Origin: Streptomyces silvae
Lineage (GTDB): Bacteria; Actinomycetota; Actinomycetes; Streptomycetales; Streptomycetaceae
NCBI RefSeq assembly: GCF_016745505.1
Contig: NZ_JAERUC010000202.1
Location: 1 to 38,562, forward strand
Direction of reading: 5' to 3'
DNA length: 38,562 nucleotides
Positions 32,364 to 38,562 of the stretch are shown here, piece after piece. Positions within the stretch are counted from its first letter, which is position 1. The number at the start of each line of letters is the position of its first letter. The notes under the pieces are model-generated. The model was not told where the DNA came from, did no database searches, and worked only from the letters and a program-made list of their open reading frames with translations. The translations under genes were made by a program, and so were the position numbers.

Positions 32364-32861
32364 CTACGCCTCCTCTTCCTTCTTGTCCTTGCGGTTGAAT
32401 TCGATCTCCACACGCGCCCTGGCGATCTCGTCGAAGGCGACCCGGCGCGACGTGGGCTTGCGGCCCTTGACGCCCGGCACTTCCAGATCGAGTCCCTCGT
32501 CGTCCACCGCGAGGATGCGGGCCACCAGCTCGCCGCCCTCACTCAGGGTGAGCCTGGCCAGCCGGCCGGTGGCGCGTACGTAGTGGCGGTGCTCGGTCAA
32601 CGGGCGGTCTGCGCCCGGAGAGCTCACTTCGAGGACGTACTCGCCCTCTCCCATGGCATCGGTCTCGTCCAGCGTCTCGGAGAGGGAGCGACTGAGTTCC
32701 GCGCAGGTGTCGAGCTCCACGCCGTCCTCGGAGTCCACGATGACCCTCAGCACCCGGCGGCGGCCCGCCCGGGACACCTCGATCTCCTCGAGGTCAAGGT
32801 CCTTGGCGCTGACGAGCGGCTCCAGCAGTTCGCGCAGCCTGTCGCTCTGGGTGGTGCTCAT
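32364..32861 (-). CDS. rimP: ribosome maturation factor RimP
   Basis: A 165-residue protein required for 30S assembly. The family motif VLRVIVDSEDGVELDTC and the later YVLEVSSPGADRPLTEHRHY are intact. ATG 32861 is preceded by GAGGAG with eight bases of spacing and is chosen over a start 39 codons upstream. rimP is the first gene of the rimP-nusA pair and diverges from the lipoprotein gene at 33033 across a 171-base region. Confidence 0.95.
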   Translation of the reverse strand: MSTTQSDRLRELLEPLVSAKDLDLEEIEVSRAGRRRVLRVIVDSEDGVELDTCAELSRSLSETLDETDAMGEGEYVLEVSSPGADRPLTEHRHYVRATGRLARLTLSEGGELVARILAVDDEGLDLEVPGVKGRKPTSRRVAFDEIARARVEIEFNRKDKKEEEA

Positions 32862-33032
32862 CCGGGTGACTCCTCGGCCGCGTGTGCTGTTGTGGGGATC
32901 GTCGCGTGTCAGGTCAAAGGGTATCCGGTCCGCAGGGGTGTTGCCGTCCGCCTCCCGCCCGGCCGCGGGTACGCTCACATCCGGTGATCACTTCAGGTCA
33001 GAAACTGTCAAAAACCAGGCTGAAGGAGACAA

Positions 33033-33557
33033 GTGCGCCGCACGGGGACGACGCGCAGGAGTGCGCTCACCGCCACGGGAGCCTTCGCCCTGGGAGCGGT
33101 ACTGACCGGCTGCGGGGACGGGCCGGACACGGCCACGGCCCCCGGGGGCACGGATGCCGCGGCCGCCTCGCTCCGGGCCGGGAAGGCGCTGCGGGCGTCG
33201 GCCGCCCGTGACAGCGCCTCGCTGCTCACCCGCTACGAACAGGTCGCGGCCGCCCACCCGGTGACGGAACCCGGGCTCGCGCCGATGAGCGCCGCCGTGC
33301 GGGAGCACCTGGCGGCGCTGGGCGGCCCCGCGAAGGCCGCGGGTGGCTCCCCCGCCCCCGCACCCCCCGCCGCCGCCACGGACGCGCGGGCGGCCCTCAG
33401 GGAGCTGGCCGCCGAGGAGCGCCGGGTGGCGGACGGACGCGCCACGGCGCTGCTGACCGCCGAACCGGAACTGGCCAGGCTGCTGGCCTCGATCGCCGCC
33501 GCCGGCGCGGCCCACGCGTATCTGCTGACCGAACTGGCCAAGGAGACCCCGGCATGA
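33033..33557 (+). CDS. lipoprotein, probably ferritin-like, partner of the DUF4439 protein
   Basis: A 174-residue secreted lipoprotein. The signal peptide carries a twin-arginine-like TTRRSAL and a lipobox LTGC with the lipidated Cys at 27. The mature part is Ala-rich and helical (SLLTRYEQVAAAHP, then AAVREHLAALGG and RLLASIAAAGAAHAYLLTEL), with a short Pro/Ala linker. GTG 33033 follows GAAGGAG at ideal spacing. It overlaps the next gene by four bases. The helical pattern and the EHLAALGG-type phrase suggest a ferritin-like bundle, but I see no convincing metal-binding set. Function unknown. Confidence 0.75.
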   Translation: MRRTGTTRRSALTATGAFALGAVLTGCGDGPDTATAPGGTDAAAASLRAGKALRASAARDSASLLTRYEQVAAAHPVTEPGLAPMSAAVREHLAALGGPAKAAGGSPAPAPPAAATDARAALRELAAEERRVADGRATALLTAEPELARLLASIAAAGAAHAYLLTELAKETPA

Positions 33558-34048
33558 TCCAGGAGGCCGGACAGAGCGACACGGCACAGGCGCTGCGGGC
33601 CGCACAGGCCGCGCTCGCCGCCGAGCACGCCGCCGTGTACGGGTACGGCGCGCTGGGCGGACGGCTGGCGGACGGCCGCCGTGGCGACGCGACGGCAGCC
33701 TGCGACGCCCACCGGGCCCGCCGGGACGCCCTCGCCCGCACCGTGCGCGACCTGGGCGGCACGCCGGTGGCGGCGCAGGCGGCGTACACCCTGCCCTTCG
33801 CGGTGCGGGATCCGGCGACCGCGATGCGGCTCGCCTCCGTCCTGGAGGACCGGGTCGCGGGCGTGTACTCGGATCTCGTACGGGCCGCCCGGGGGCCGCT
33901 GCGGCAGTACGCCGCGGGCGGGCTGCGGGAGGCCGCGGTGCGTGCGGTGCGCTGGCGTGGCACCGGCGTAGCCTTTCCTGGGCTCACCGAGAAGGCCGCC
34001 CCGCCGGAGAACACGGCGGAGGCAGGAGCCACGGGTGTCACGCACTGA
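33554..34048 (+). CDS. DUF4439 ferritin-like domain protein
   Basis: A 164-residue helical protein. The DUF4439 ferritin-like signature EHAAVYGYG begins at E24-H25, and a second helix pair is seen at VLEDRVAGVYSDLVRAARG. There is no signal peptide, unlike its partner. ATG 33554 overlaps the lipoprotein stop (ATGA). The role is not established; ferritin-like proteins usually bind iron or oxidise substrates. Whether this one has a full metal site cannot be judged by eye. The last 30 residues are low-complexity. Confidence 0.85.
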   Translation: MIQEAGQSDTAQALRAAQAALAAEHAAVYGYGALGGRLADGRRGDATAACDAHRARRDALARTVRDLGGTPVAAQAAYTLPFAVRDPATAMRLASVLEDRVAGVYSDLVRAARGPLRQYAAGGLREAAVRAVRWRGTGVAFPGLTEKAAPPENTAEAGATGVTH

Positions 34049-34084
34049 GCACGTGAGCACGCTCTGAAAGGGAACAAGGCACGT

Positions 34085-34999
34085 ATGGGTTTCGAACCGC
34101 CGCAGCGTCTGGTGCGAGCGCTCGGCGAGACGTACGGGGACACGGCCGCCGCCGAGTGGCTCGGGCGGCTCCCCGCACTCACCGACGAGGCACTGTCCGC
34201 GCACTCGGTCGTCCTGGACCGGGTGTGCGCCCCCGGCGGGCGCACCGGCCTCGTCCTGCTGGTGCACCGGACGGACGGCACGCCCGCCGTGCTGAAGATC
34301 GCGCCTCCCGGGGCCGCTCCCGCACCGGAGGGGGCCGCACTCGCGCACTGGAAGGGCTGGGGGGCCGTCGAGCTCCTGGCAGGCCCGGACGGCTCGGTGC
34401 CCGGGGAGTCGCTCCTGCTGGAGCGGCTGCACCACGAGGTGTCCCTGCGCTCGCTGCCCGAGGCGAAGGCGCTGCTGGAGGCCGCGGGCACGGTGCGGCG
34501 GCTGTGGGTGGAGCCGCCGGCTGGCCACGCCTTCGAGACGGTCGGGGAGCGCACCGGCCGGCAGGTGGAGCCGATGCGGGCCGCCGCCTCGCGAGACCCC
34601 GCGCTCGAACCGCTCGTCTCGGCGGCCCTCGCGGCCCGCGAGGAGCTGCTCCAGGACTCCCCCGAACTCCTCCTGCTGCACGGCAACTTCCGCCAGAGCA
34701 AGGTCCTGGCCGGTGAGCGCGCCCCCTGGCTTGCGGTCGGTCCCGAGCCGCTGACCGGCGAGCGGGCGTACGACCTGGCGCGGCTGGTGCGGGACCGGGT
34801 CGAGGACCTGATCGCCTCGCCCGGCGGGGCGGCGACGGCCCGCCGCCGGGTCAAGAAGCTCGCCGAGTCGCTGGAGGTGGACCAGGCGCGGCTGCGCGGC
34901 TGGACGCTCTTCCGTGCCGTCGAGTCCGGCACCCGGGCGCTGACGGTGGGGCGCACGCAGGACGGCGAGATGTCACTGGAGTTCGCGGCCTGGCTGTAG
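34085..34999 (+). CDS. degenerate aminoglycoside/hydroxyurea phosphotransferase-like protein (probable pseudokinase)
   Basis: A 304-residue protein with the fold and length of the APH(6)/hydroxyurea kinase family. Family features kept include VLKIAPP with Lys71, the EGAALAHWKGWGAVELL segment and VSLRSLPEA. The active-site loop, usually HGDLHPGNVL followed by DPKP, here reads HGNFRQSKVL and GPEP. So the catalytic Asp is N201, the metal-binding Asn is K206 and the second Asp is G219. These changes should abolish kinase activity, so drug resistance should not be assumed. The start is ATG 34085, 36 bases after the ferritin-like gene. It ends one base before the extended arm of a strong bidirectional terminator. 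Confidence 0.8.
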   Translation: MGFEPPQRLVRALGETYGDTAAAEWLGRLPALTDEALSAHSVVLDRVCAPGGRTGLVLLVHRTDGTPAVLKIAPPGAAPAPEGAALAHWKGWGAVELLAGPDGSVPGESLLLERLHHEVSLRSLPEAKALLEAAGTVRRLWVEPPAGHAFETVGERTGRQVEPMRAAASRDPALEPLVSAALAAREELLQDSPELLLLHGNFRQSKVLAGERAPWLAVGPEPLTGERAYDLARLVRDRVEDLIASPGGAATARRRVKKLAESLEVDQARLRGWTLFRAVESGTRALTVGRTQDGEMSLEFAAWL

Positions 35000-35063
35000 C
35001 CGGCCGCACGGCAGAGGGCCCCGCGCGGTGCGTGCGCGGGGCCCTCTGCCGTGTTCCGGCCGG
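35000..35063. terminator. bidirectional terminator between the pseudokinase gene and proS
   Basis: The core is a perfect 20-bp stem (35007-35026 and 35034-35053) with a 7-base loop. A further 7-bp arm pair, 35000-35006 with 35057-35063, extends it across a 3-base bulge. It lies between convergent genes and must serve both strands. Confidence 0.95.
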
Positions 35064-35065
35064 GA

Positions 35066-36766
35066 TCAGCCCTGGGCGGCCAGGCGGGCGATCGCCTCGT
35101 CGACGGTGAGCTCCTCGCGCTCGCCCGTGCGGCGGTCCTTCAGCTCCAGGACGCCCTCGGCCGAACGGCGGCCCGCGACAAGGATCTTCGGGACGCCGAT
35201 GAGCTCGGAGTCGGTGAACTTCACGCCGGGCGAGACGCCCGCGCGGTCGTCGACCAGGACGCGCAGCCCCGCCGCGCCGAGCTTCTCCGAGACGTCCAGG
35301 GCCAGTTCGGTCTGGAGCGCCTTGCCGGCGGCGACGACGTGCACATCGGCCGGGGCGATCTCACGGGGCCAGCACAGGCCCTTGTCGTCGGCGGTCTGCT
35401 CGGCGAGGGCGGCCACCGCGCGGGAGACCCCGATGCCGTACGAGCCCATGGTCACCCGGACCGGCTTGCCCTGCTGGCCGAGCACGTCGAGGGAGAAGAT
35501 GTCGGCGTACTTGCGGCCGAGCTGGAAGATGTGGCCGATCTCGATGGCGCGGTCCACCTGGAGGCCGGTGCCGCACTTGGGGCAGGGGTCGCCCGCCTCG
35601 ACGACGACGACGTCGAGGTAGTCGTCGACCTCGAAGTCACGGCCCGCGACGACGTTCCTCGCGTGCTTGCCCTCCTTGTTGGCACCCGTGATCCAGGCGG
35701 TGCCGGCGGCGACGCGGGGGTCGGCGATGTAGCGGACCTTCTCCAGGCCCTGCGGGCCGACGTAGCCGCGCACCAGGTCGGGGCGGCCCACGAAGTCCTC
35801 GGCGGTGACGAGCTCGACGACGGCGGGGGCGAGGTGCTCGCCGAGCTTGCCGAGGTCGACCTCGCGGTCGCCGGGCACGCCCACGGCCACGATCTCGCCG
35901 TCCACCTTGACCAGGAGGTTCTTCAGGGTGGCGGAGGCCTCGACACCGAGATGGGCGGCGAGGGTCTCGATGGTCGGGGTGTCGGGGGTGTCCAGCTCCT
36001 CGACGGCGCCGGTGGCCGGGGCGTCGACCGCGGGTGCCTTGAAGGTGACGGCCTCGGTGTTGGCGGCGTAGTCGCAGTTCGGACAGTCGACGAAGGTGTC
36101 CTCACCGGCGGGCGCGGGGGCGAGGAACTCCTCGGAGGCGGAGCCGCCCATGGCGCCGGACACGGCGGAGACGATGCGGTGGTCGAGGCCGAGGCGCTCG
36201 AAGATCCGGATGTACGCGGCGCGGTGCAGCTGGTACGCCTCGGCCAGGCCCTCGTCCGTGGTGTCGAAGGAGTACGAGTCCTTCATCTGGAACTCGCGGC
36301 CGCGCAGCACACCGGCGCGGGGGCGGGCCTCGTCGCGGTACTTGGTCTGGATCTGGTAGAGGATCACGGGCAGGTCCTTGTAGGACGAGCACATGTCCTT
36401 GACGACCTGGGTGAAGACCTCCTCGTGGGTCGGGCCGAGGAGGTAGTCACCGCCCTTGCGGTCCTTGAGCCTGAACAGCAGGTCGCCGTACTCGTCGTAC
36501 CGGCCGCTCGCCTCGTACGCCTCCTTGGGCAGCAGCGCGGGGAGCAGGACCTCCTGGCCGCCGATGGCGTCCATCTCCTCGCGGACGACGCGGGTGATGT
36601 TCTCCAGCACCTTCTTGCCGAGGGGCAGCCAGGACCAGATGCCGGCCGCGGTGCGGCGTACGTATCCGGCGCGGACGAGGAGCTTGTGGTTGAGCGTCTC
36701 GGCGTCCGCCGGGTCGTCGCGCAGTGTCTTGATCATCAATCGGGACATGCGCTGGACCTGGGCCAT
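35066..36766 (-). CDS. proS: prolyl-tRNA synthetase
   Basis: A 566-residue class II synthetase that charges tRNA(Pro). The bacterial-type opening (RTAAGIWSWLPLG) is followed by class II motif 2 (KYRDEARPRAGVLRGREF, then QMKDSYSF) and a YbaK-like editing insertion in the middle. Motif 3 (MGSYGIGVSRAVAAL) and the anticodon-binding domain (LGAAGLRVLVDDR) follow. ATG 36766 has AGGAG six bases upstream. A TAACCT about 35 bases upstream of the start may be its -10. It ends at the shared 20-bp terminator. Confidence 0.97.
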   Translation of the reverse strand: MAQVQRMSRLMIKTLRDDPADAETLNHKLLVRAGYVRRTAAGIWSWLPLGKKVLENITRVVREEMDAIGGQEVLLPALLPKEAYEASGRYDEYGDLLFRLKDRKGGDYLLGPTHEEVFTQVVKDMCSSYKDLPVILYQIQTKYRDEARPRAGVLRGREFQMKDSYSFDTTDEGLAEAYQLHRAAYIRIFERLGLDHRIVSAVSGAMGGSASEEFLAPAPAGEDTFVDCPNCDYAANTEAVTFKAPAVDAPATGAVEELDTPDTPTIETLAAHLGVEASATLKNLLVKVDGEIVAVGVPGDREVDLGKLGEHLAPAVVELVTAEDFVGRPDLVRGYVGPQGLEKVRYIADPRVAAGTAWITGANKEGKHARNVVAGRDFEVDDYLDVVVVEAGDPCPKCGTGLQVDRAIEIGHIFQLGRKYADIFSLDVLGQQGKPVRVTMGSYGIGVSRAVAALAEQTADDKGLCWPREIAPADVHVVAAGKALQTELALDVSEKLGAAGLRVLVDDRAGVSPGVKFTDSELIGVPKILVAGRRSAEGVLELKDRRTGEREELTVDEAIARLAAQG

Positions 36767-36812
36767 GATGAACTCCTGCTCGGAAGGGTGGTGAGCCCGA
36801 GGTTAGCCGGGG

Positions 36813-36848
36813 GGCCCGCGCGGGCGGAAATCGATTCCCGGGCGGGCC
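36813..36848 (-). terminator. terminator after the first GNAT gene
   Basis: Two 12-base arms (36813-36824 and 36837-36848) pair with one mismatch around a 12-base loop. It begins five bases past the acetyltransferase stop, in the gap before proS. Confidence 0.6.
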
Positions 36849-36852
36849 GGTC

Positions 36853-37428
36853 TCAGCCGCGGCGCAGCGGGAGCGGCGCGCCCATCACCGCGTACGGCTT
36901 GGGGGCGCTGGGGAAGAGCACCTGGCGGGCCAGGTCCTGGTAGCCCAGGGTGCGGTAGAGGCCGCGGGCGGGGCTCTCGGTGTCGATCGCGGAGAGGATG
37001 GACCGGGGCAGGCCGACGGCGTCCGTGATGGTGGTGATCAGGCTGCGGCCGATGCCGCGCTGCTGGAACCCCGGGTGGACGTGGAGTTCGGTGATCACGA
37101 ACGAGTCGTCGAGCCAGCCGTCGGAGCCGGTGGCGCGGAGGTACGGCTCGACGACGGTGGACCACCAGTGCGTCCGGCTGTTCGGCAGTCCGTAGACGAA
37201 TCCGACGAGCCGGCCGTCCGCGGCGGTGGCGCCGAGGGCGCGTGCCCGGGGGTCGTCGAGGTGCCGCAGGACGATATGGCGGCGTACGTCGATCTCGTCC
37301 TGGCTGAGGCCGAAGGCGAGGGCCTGCACGGCGAGGGCCTCGTCCACGCGGTCGGCGAGGTCGAGCGGTCCGACCACGATGTCGGGGGTCCCGGAGCCCC
37401 GTGGGGACGCGGGGATTGCTGCTGCCAT
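36853..37428 (-). CDS. GNAT family N-acetyltransferase
   Basis: A 191-residue acetyltransferase. The acetyl-CoA binding motif A is visible as ELHVHPGFQQRGIGRSLI (Q/R-x-x-G-x-G), followed by SPARGLYRTLGYQDLARQVL at the end of the GNAT fold. The substrate cannot be told. ATG 37428 lacks a strong ribosome binding site. It lies 45 bases beyond the second GNAT gene in the same direction and may be co-transcribed with it. Confidence 0.88.
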   Translation of the reverse strand: MAAAIPASPRGSGTPDIVVGPLDLADRVDEALAVQALAFGLSQDEIDVRRHIVLRHLDDPRARALGATAADGRLVGFVYGLPNSRTHWWSTVVEPYLRATGSDGWLDDSFVITELHVHPGFQQRGIGRSLITTITDAVGLPRSILSAIDTESPARGLYRTLGYQDLARQVLFPSAPKPYAVMGAPLPLRRG

Positions 37429-37473
37429 GCGGGGAACCCTACTGGCCGTGCCGTCCGGTCAGAACAGCGCGCT

Positions 37474-38319
37474 TCAGAACAGCACGCTCATGAAGGCGCC
37501 CGTCTCGCGGAAGCCGACGCGGCTGTAGGCCTTGCGCGCGGGGGTGTTGTAGTCGTTCACGTACAGGCTGACGACGGGTGCCACATCGGTGAGCGCCTGG
37601 CGCAGGACGGCGGCCATGCCCGTCTCGGAGAGCCCCCGGCCGCGGGCCTCGGGGGCGACCCAGACGCCCTGGATCTGGCAGGCGCGGGGGGTGGCCGCGC
37701 CGATCTCGGCCTTGAAGAGGACCTTGCCGTCCTCGATACGGGCGAAGGACCGGCCGGTGCTGATCAGCTCGGCGACCCGCGCCTGGTAGAGGAGCCCGCC
37801 GTCGCCAGCCAGCGGGGAGACGCCGACCTCCTCGGTGAACATGGCGACGCAGGCCGGCATGAGGACGTCCATCTCCTCCTTGCGGACGCGGCGCACGAGG
37901 GGGTCGGGCGCCACGTCGGCCGAGGGGCGGTCGGTGACCATGAGCGGCTGGTTGGGCCGGACCTCACGGGCGGGGCCCCAGCTCGGTTCGAGGAGGCGCC
38001 AGAGCTGGGCCGTGGGGCCCGCGGGGCCGACGATCGAGGAGCAGCGGCGGCCGGCCCTCCGGGCGCGGTCGGCGAAGGCCCTGACGGCCTCGGGGGTGGC
38101 GCAGATGGGGACGAGGTTGGCCCCGGAGTAGCAGAGCGAGCGCAGCCGGCCGTCGGCGTACCATCCCCACATCTCGCCGCCGAGACGCCATGGATCGAGC
38201 CCGGCGACCTGGACGCGGGACGTCACGAAGGCGTTCTCGACGGGGGCACTCTCAAGGACGGCGAGCGCGGCGGGGAGCTCGCCGGGGTCGAGGACCCGGG
38301 TAGTGGTCTGCGTCAACAC
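37474..38319 (-). CDS. GNAT family acetyltransferase with N-terminal DUF4081-type domain
   Basis: A 281-residue protein. The N-terminal half (to about residue 130, with VENAFVTSRVQVAG and CYSGANLVPI) matches the DUF4081 domain, and the C-terminal half is a GNAT domain with motif A VWVAPEARGRGLSETGM and later YNTPARKAYSRVGFRETG. Such two-domain proteins are widespread in actinobacteria, usually near dxr-ispG as here. The substrate is not known. The start is GTG 38319 with GTGAGG five bases upstream. Confidence 0.88.
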   Translation of the reverse strand: MLTQTTTRVLDPGELPAALAVLESAPVENAFVTSRVQVAGLDPWRLGGEMWGWYADGRLRSLCYSGANLVPICATPEAVRAFADRARRAGRRCSSIVGPAGPTAQLWRLLEPSWGPAREVRPNQPLMVTDRPSADVAPDPLVRRVRKEEMDVLMPACVAMFTEEVGVSPLAGDGGLLYQARVAELISTGRSFARIEDGKVLFKAEIGAATPRACQIQGVWVAPEARGRGLSETGMAAVLRQALTDVAPVVSLYVNDYNTPARKAYSRVGFRETGAFMSVLF

Positions 38320-38335
38320 TGGGGCCTCACCAAAC

Positions 38336-38364
38336 GGTCTACTTGATGTCCGCACTGTACCCAA
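38336..38364 (-). promoter_or_regulatory. candidate promoter of the GNAT pair
   Basis: On the minus strand TTGGGT (38364-38359) and TAGACC (38341-38336) are 17 bases apart. The -10 ends 16 bases upstream of the GTG, leaving a short leader that still contains the ribosome binding site. Confidence 0.35.
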
Positions 38365-38418
38365 CAAGGCTGTGGGGTGCCGCCCCAGGCGGAAAGGCCG
38401 GAGGGCGGGGAGACGCGG

Positions 38419-38452
38419 CTGTGCCCCGCAGGACGCGGCCTGCGGGGCACAG
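38419..38452 (-). terminator. terminator after ispG
   Basis: A perfect 14-bp stem (38419-38432 and 38439-38452) with a 6-base loop ends 13 bases past the ispG stop on the minus strand. It isolates ispG from the GNAT genes. Confidence 0.85.
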
Positions 38453-38465
38453 AGACGGCGGGAGG

Positions 38466-38562
38466 TCAGCCGGCGATGGAGACCTGGGGTTCGCCCGAGG
38501 CGATCCCGTCCTTCTCCATCTGCTCCGCGATCTTCATGGCTTCCTCGATGAGGGTCTCCACG
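38466..38562 (-). CDS. ispG: 4-hydroxy-3-methylbut-2-enyl diphosphate synthase IspG, C-terminal end (cut by window edge)
   Basis: The last 31 codons and stop of a minus-strand gene, ending VETLIEEAMKIAEQM then EKDGIASGEPQVSIAG. This is the C-terminus I know from actinobacterial IspG (GcpE), the iron-sulfur enzyme of the non-mevalonate isoprenoid pathway. The catalytic part lies outside the window. The call rests on this short match and on the usual neighbourhood with proS and a DUF4081 GNAT gene. Confidence 0.82.
   Translation of the reverse strand, partial: VETLIEEAMKIAEQMEKDGIASGEPQVSIAG

Noticed and set aside
34085..34999. Calling the APH-like gene an antibiotic resistance gene
   Set aside because: The catalytic Asp, the metal-binding Asn and the DPK motif are all replaced, and the gene sits in a conserved housekeeping neighbourhood.
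36767..36852. A T-box or other tRNA-sensing leader upstream of proS
   Set aside because: The gap is only 86 bases and contains a simple terminator hairpin of the neighbouring gene. No T-box sequence or specifier-loop structure was seen.

Overview
The window is high-GC actinobacterial DNA, almost certainly from a Streptomyces chromosome. Reasons are G/C-ending codons, many GTG/TTG starts, ATGA/GTGA stop-start overlaps, and a gene order (ispG, proS, rimP, nusA, ylxR, infB, ylxP, rbfA, truB, ribF, then a type VII secretion locus) that I recall from Streptomyces chromosomes. No rRNA, tRNA, insertion sequence, integrase or CRISPR array was found.

Region 1 (1-13615) is part of a type VII (ESX) secretion locus. 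On the minus strand, in transcription order, lie eccB, the mycosin mycP, a three-gene accessory cassette (small helical protein; long WXG-domain protein with a Gly/Pro/Thr-rich tail; second mycosin), and the WXG100 pair esxB and esxA, ending at a strong hairpin. A truncated XRE-type regulator sits at the left edge. Divergently, on the plus strand, lie eccE, an unrecognised protein overlapping eccE, a DUF397 protein and a 1005-residue Pro/Ala/Gln-rich protein with a MinD/ParA-type ATPase domain. EccC and EccD are not in the window and should lie further left. The accessory cassette has its own candidate promoter, and the core of its mycosin gene has much lower GC than its surroundings.

Region 2 (13652-19694, plus strand) is a five-gene peptide/nickel-type ABC importer operon with tightly coupled genes. 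Its binding protein is unusual in carrying a C-terminal transmembrane anchor. Region 3 (19708-25460, minus strand) holds an XdhC/CoxI-type protein, ribF, and a 1187-residue protein that combines a trypsin-like domain with lost catalytic residues, a STAND-like P-loop NTPase domain and a long helical region.

Region 4 (25606-32861, minus strand) is the translation and RNA-maturation block rimP-nusA-ylxR-infB-ylxP-rbfA-truB, broken up by hairpin terminators. Region 5 (33033-34999, plus strand) has a lipoprotein, a DUF4439 ferritin-like protein and a degenerate aminoglycoside-phosphotransferase-like protein that looks like a pseudokinase. Region 6 (35007-38562) has a perfect 20-bp terminator shared with proS, then two GNAT acetyltransferases and the 3' end of ispG.

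The most unusual items are the T7SS cassette with its own mycosin, the degenerate protease/NTPase between truB and ribF, and the pseudokinase. In many bacteria truB-ribF is followed by rpsO-pnp. Here the importer and the T7SS genes follow ribF, so this looks like an old translation cluster that has been opened by later insertions.
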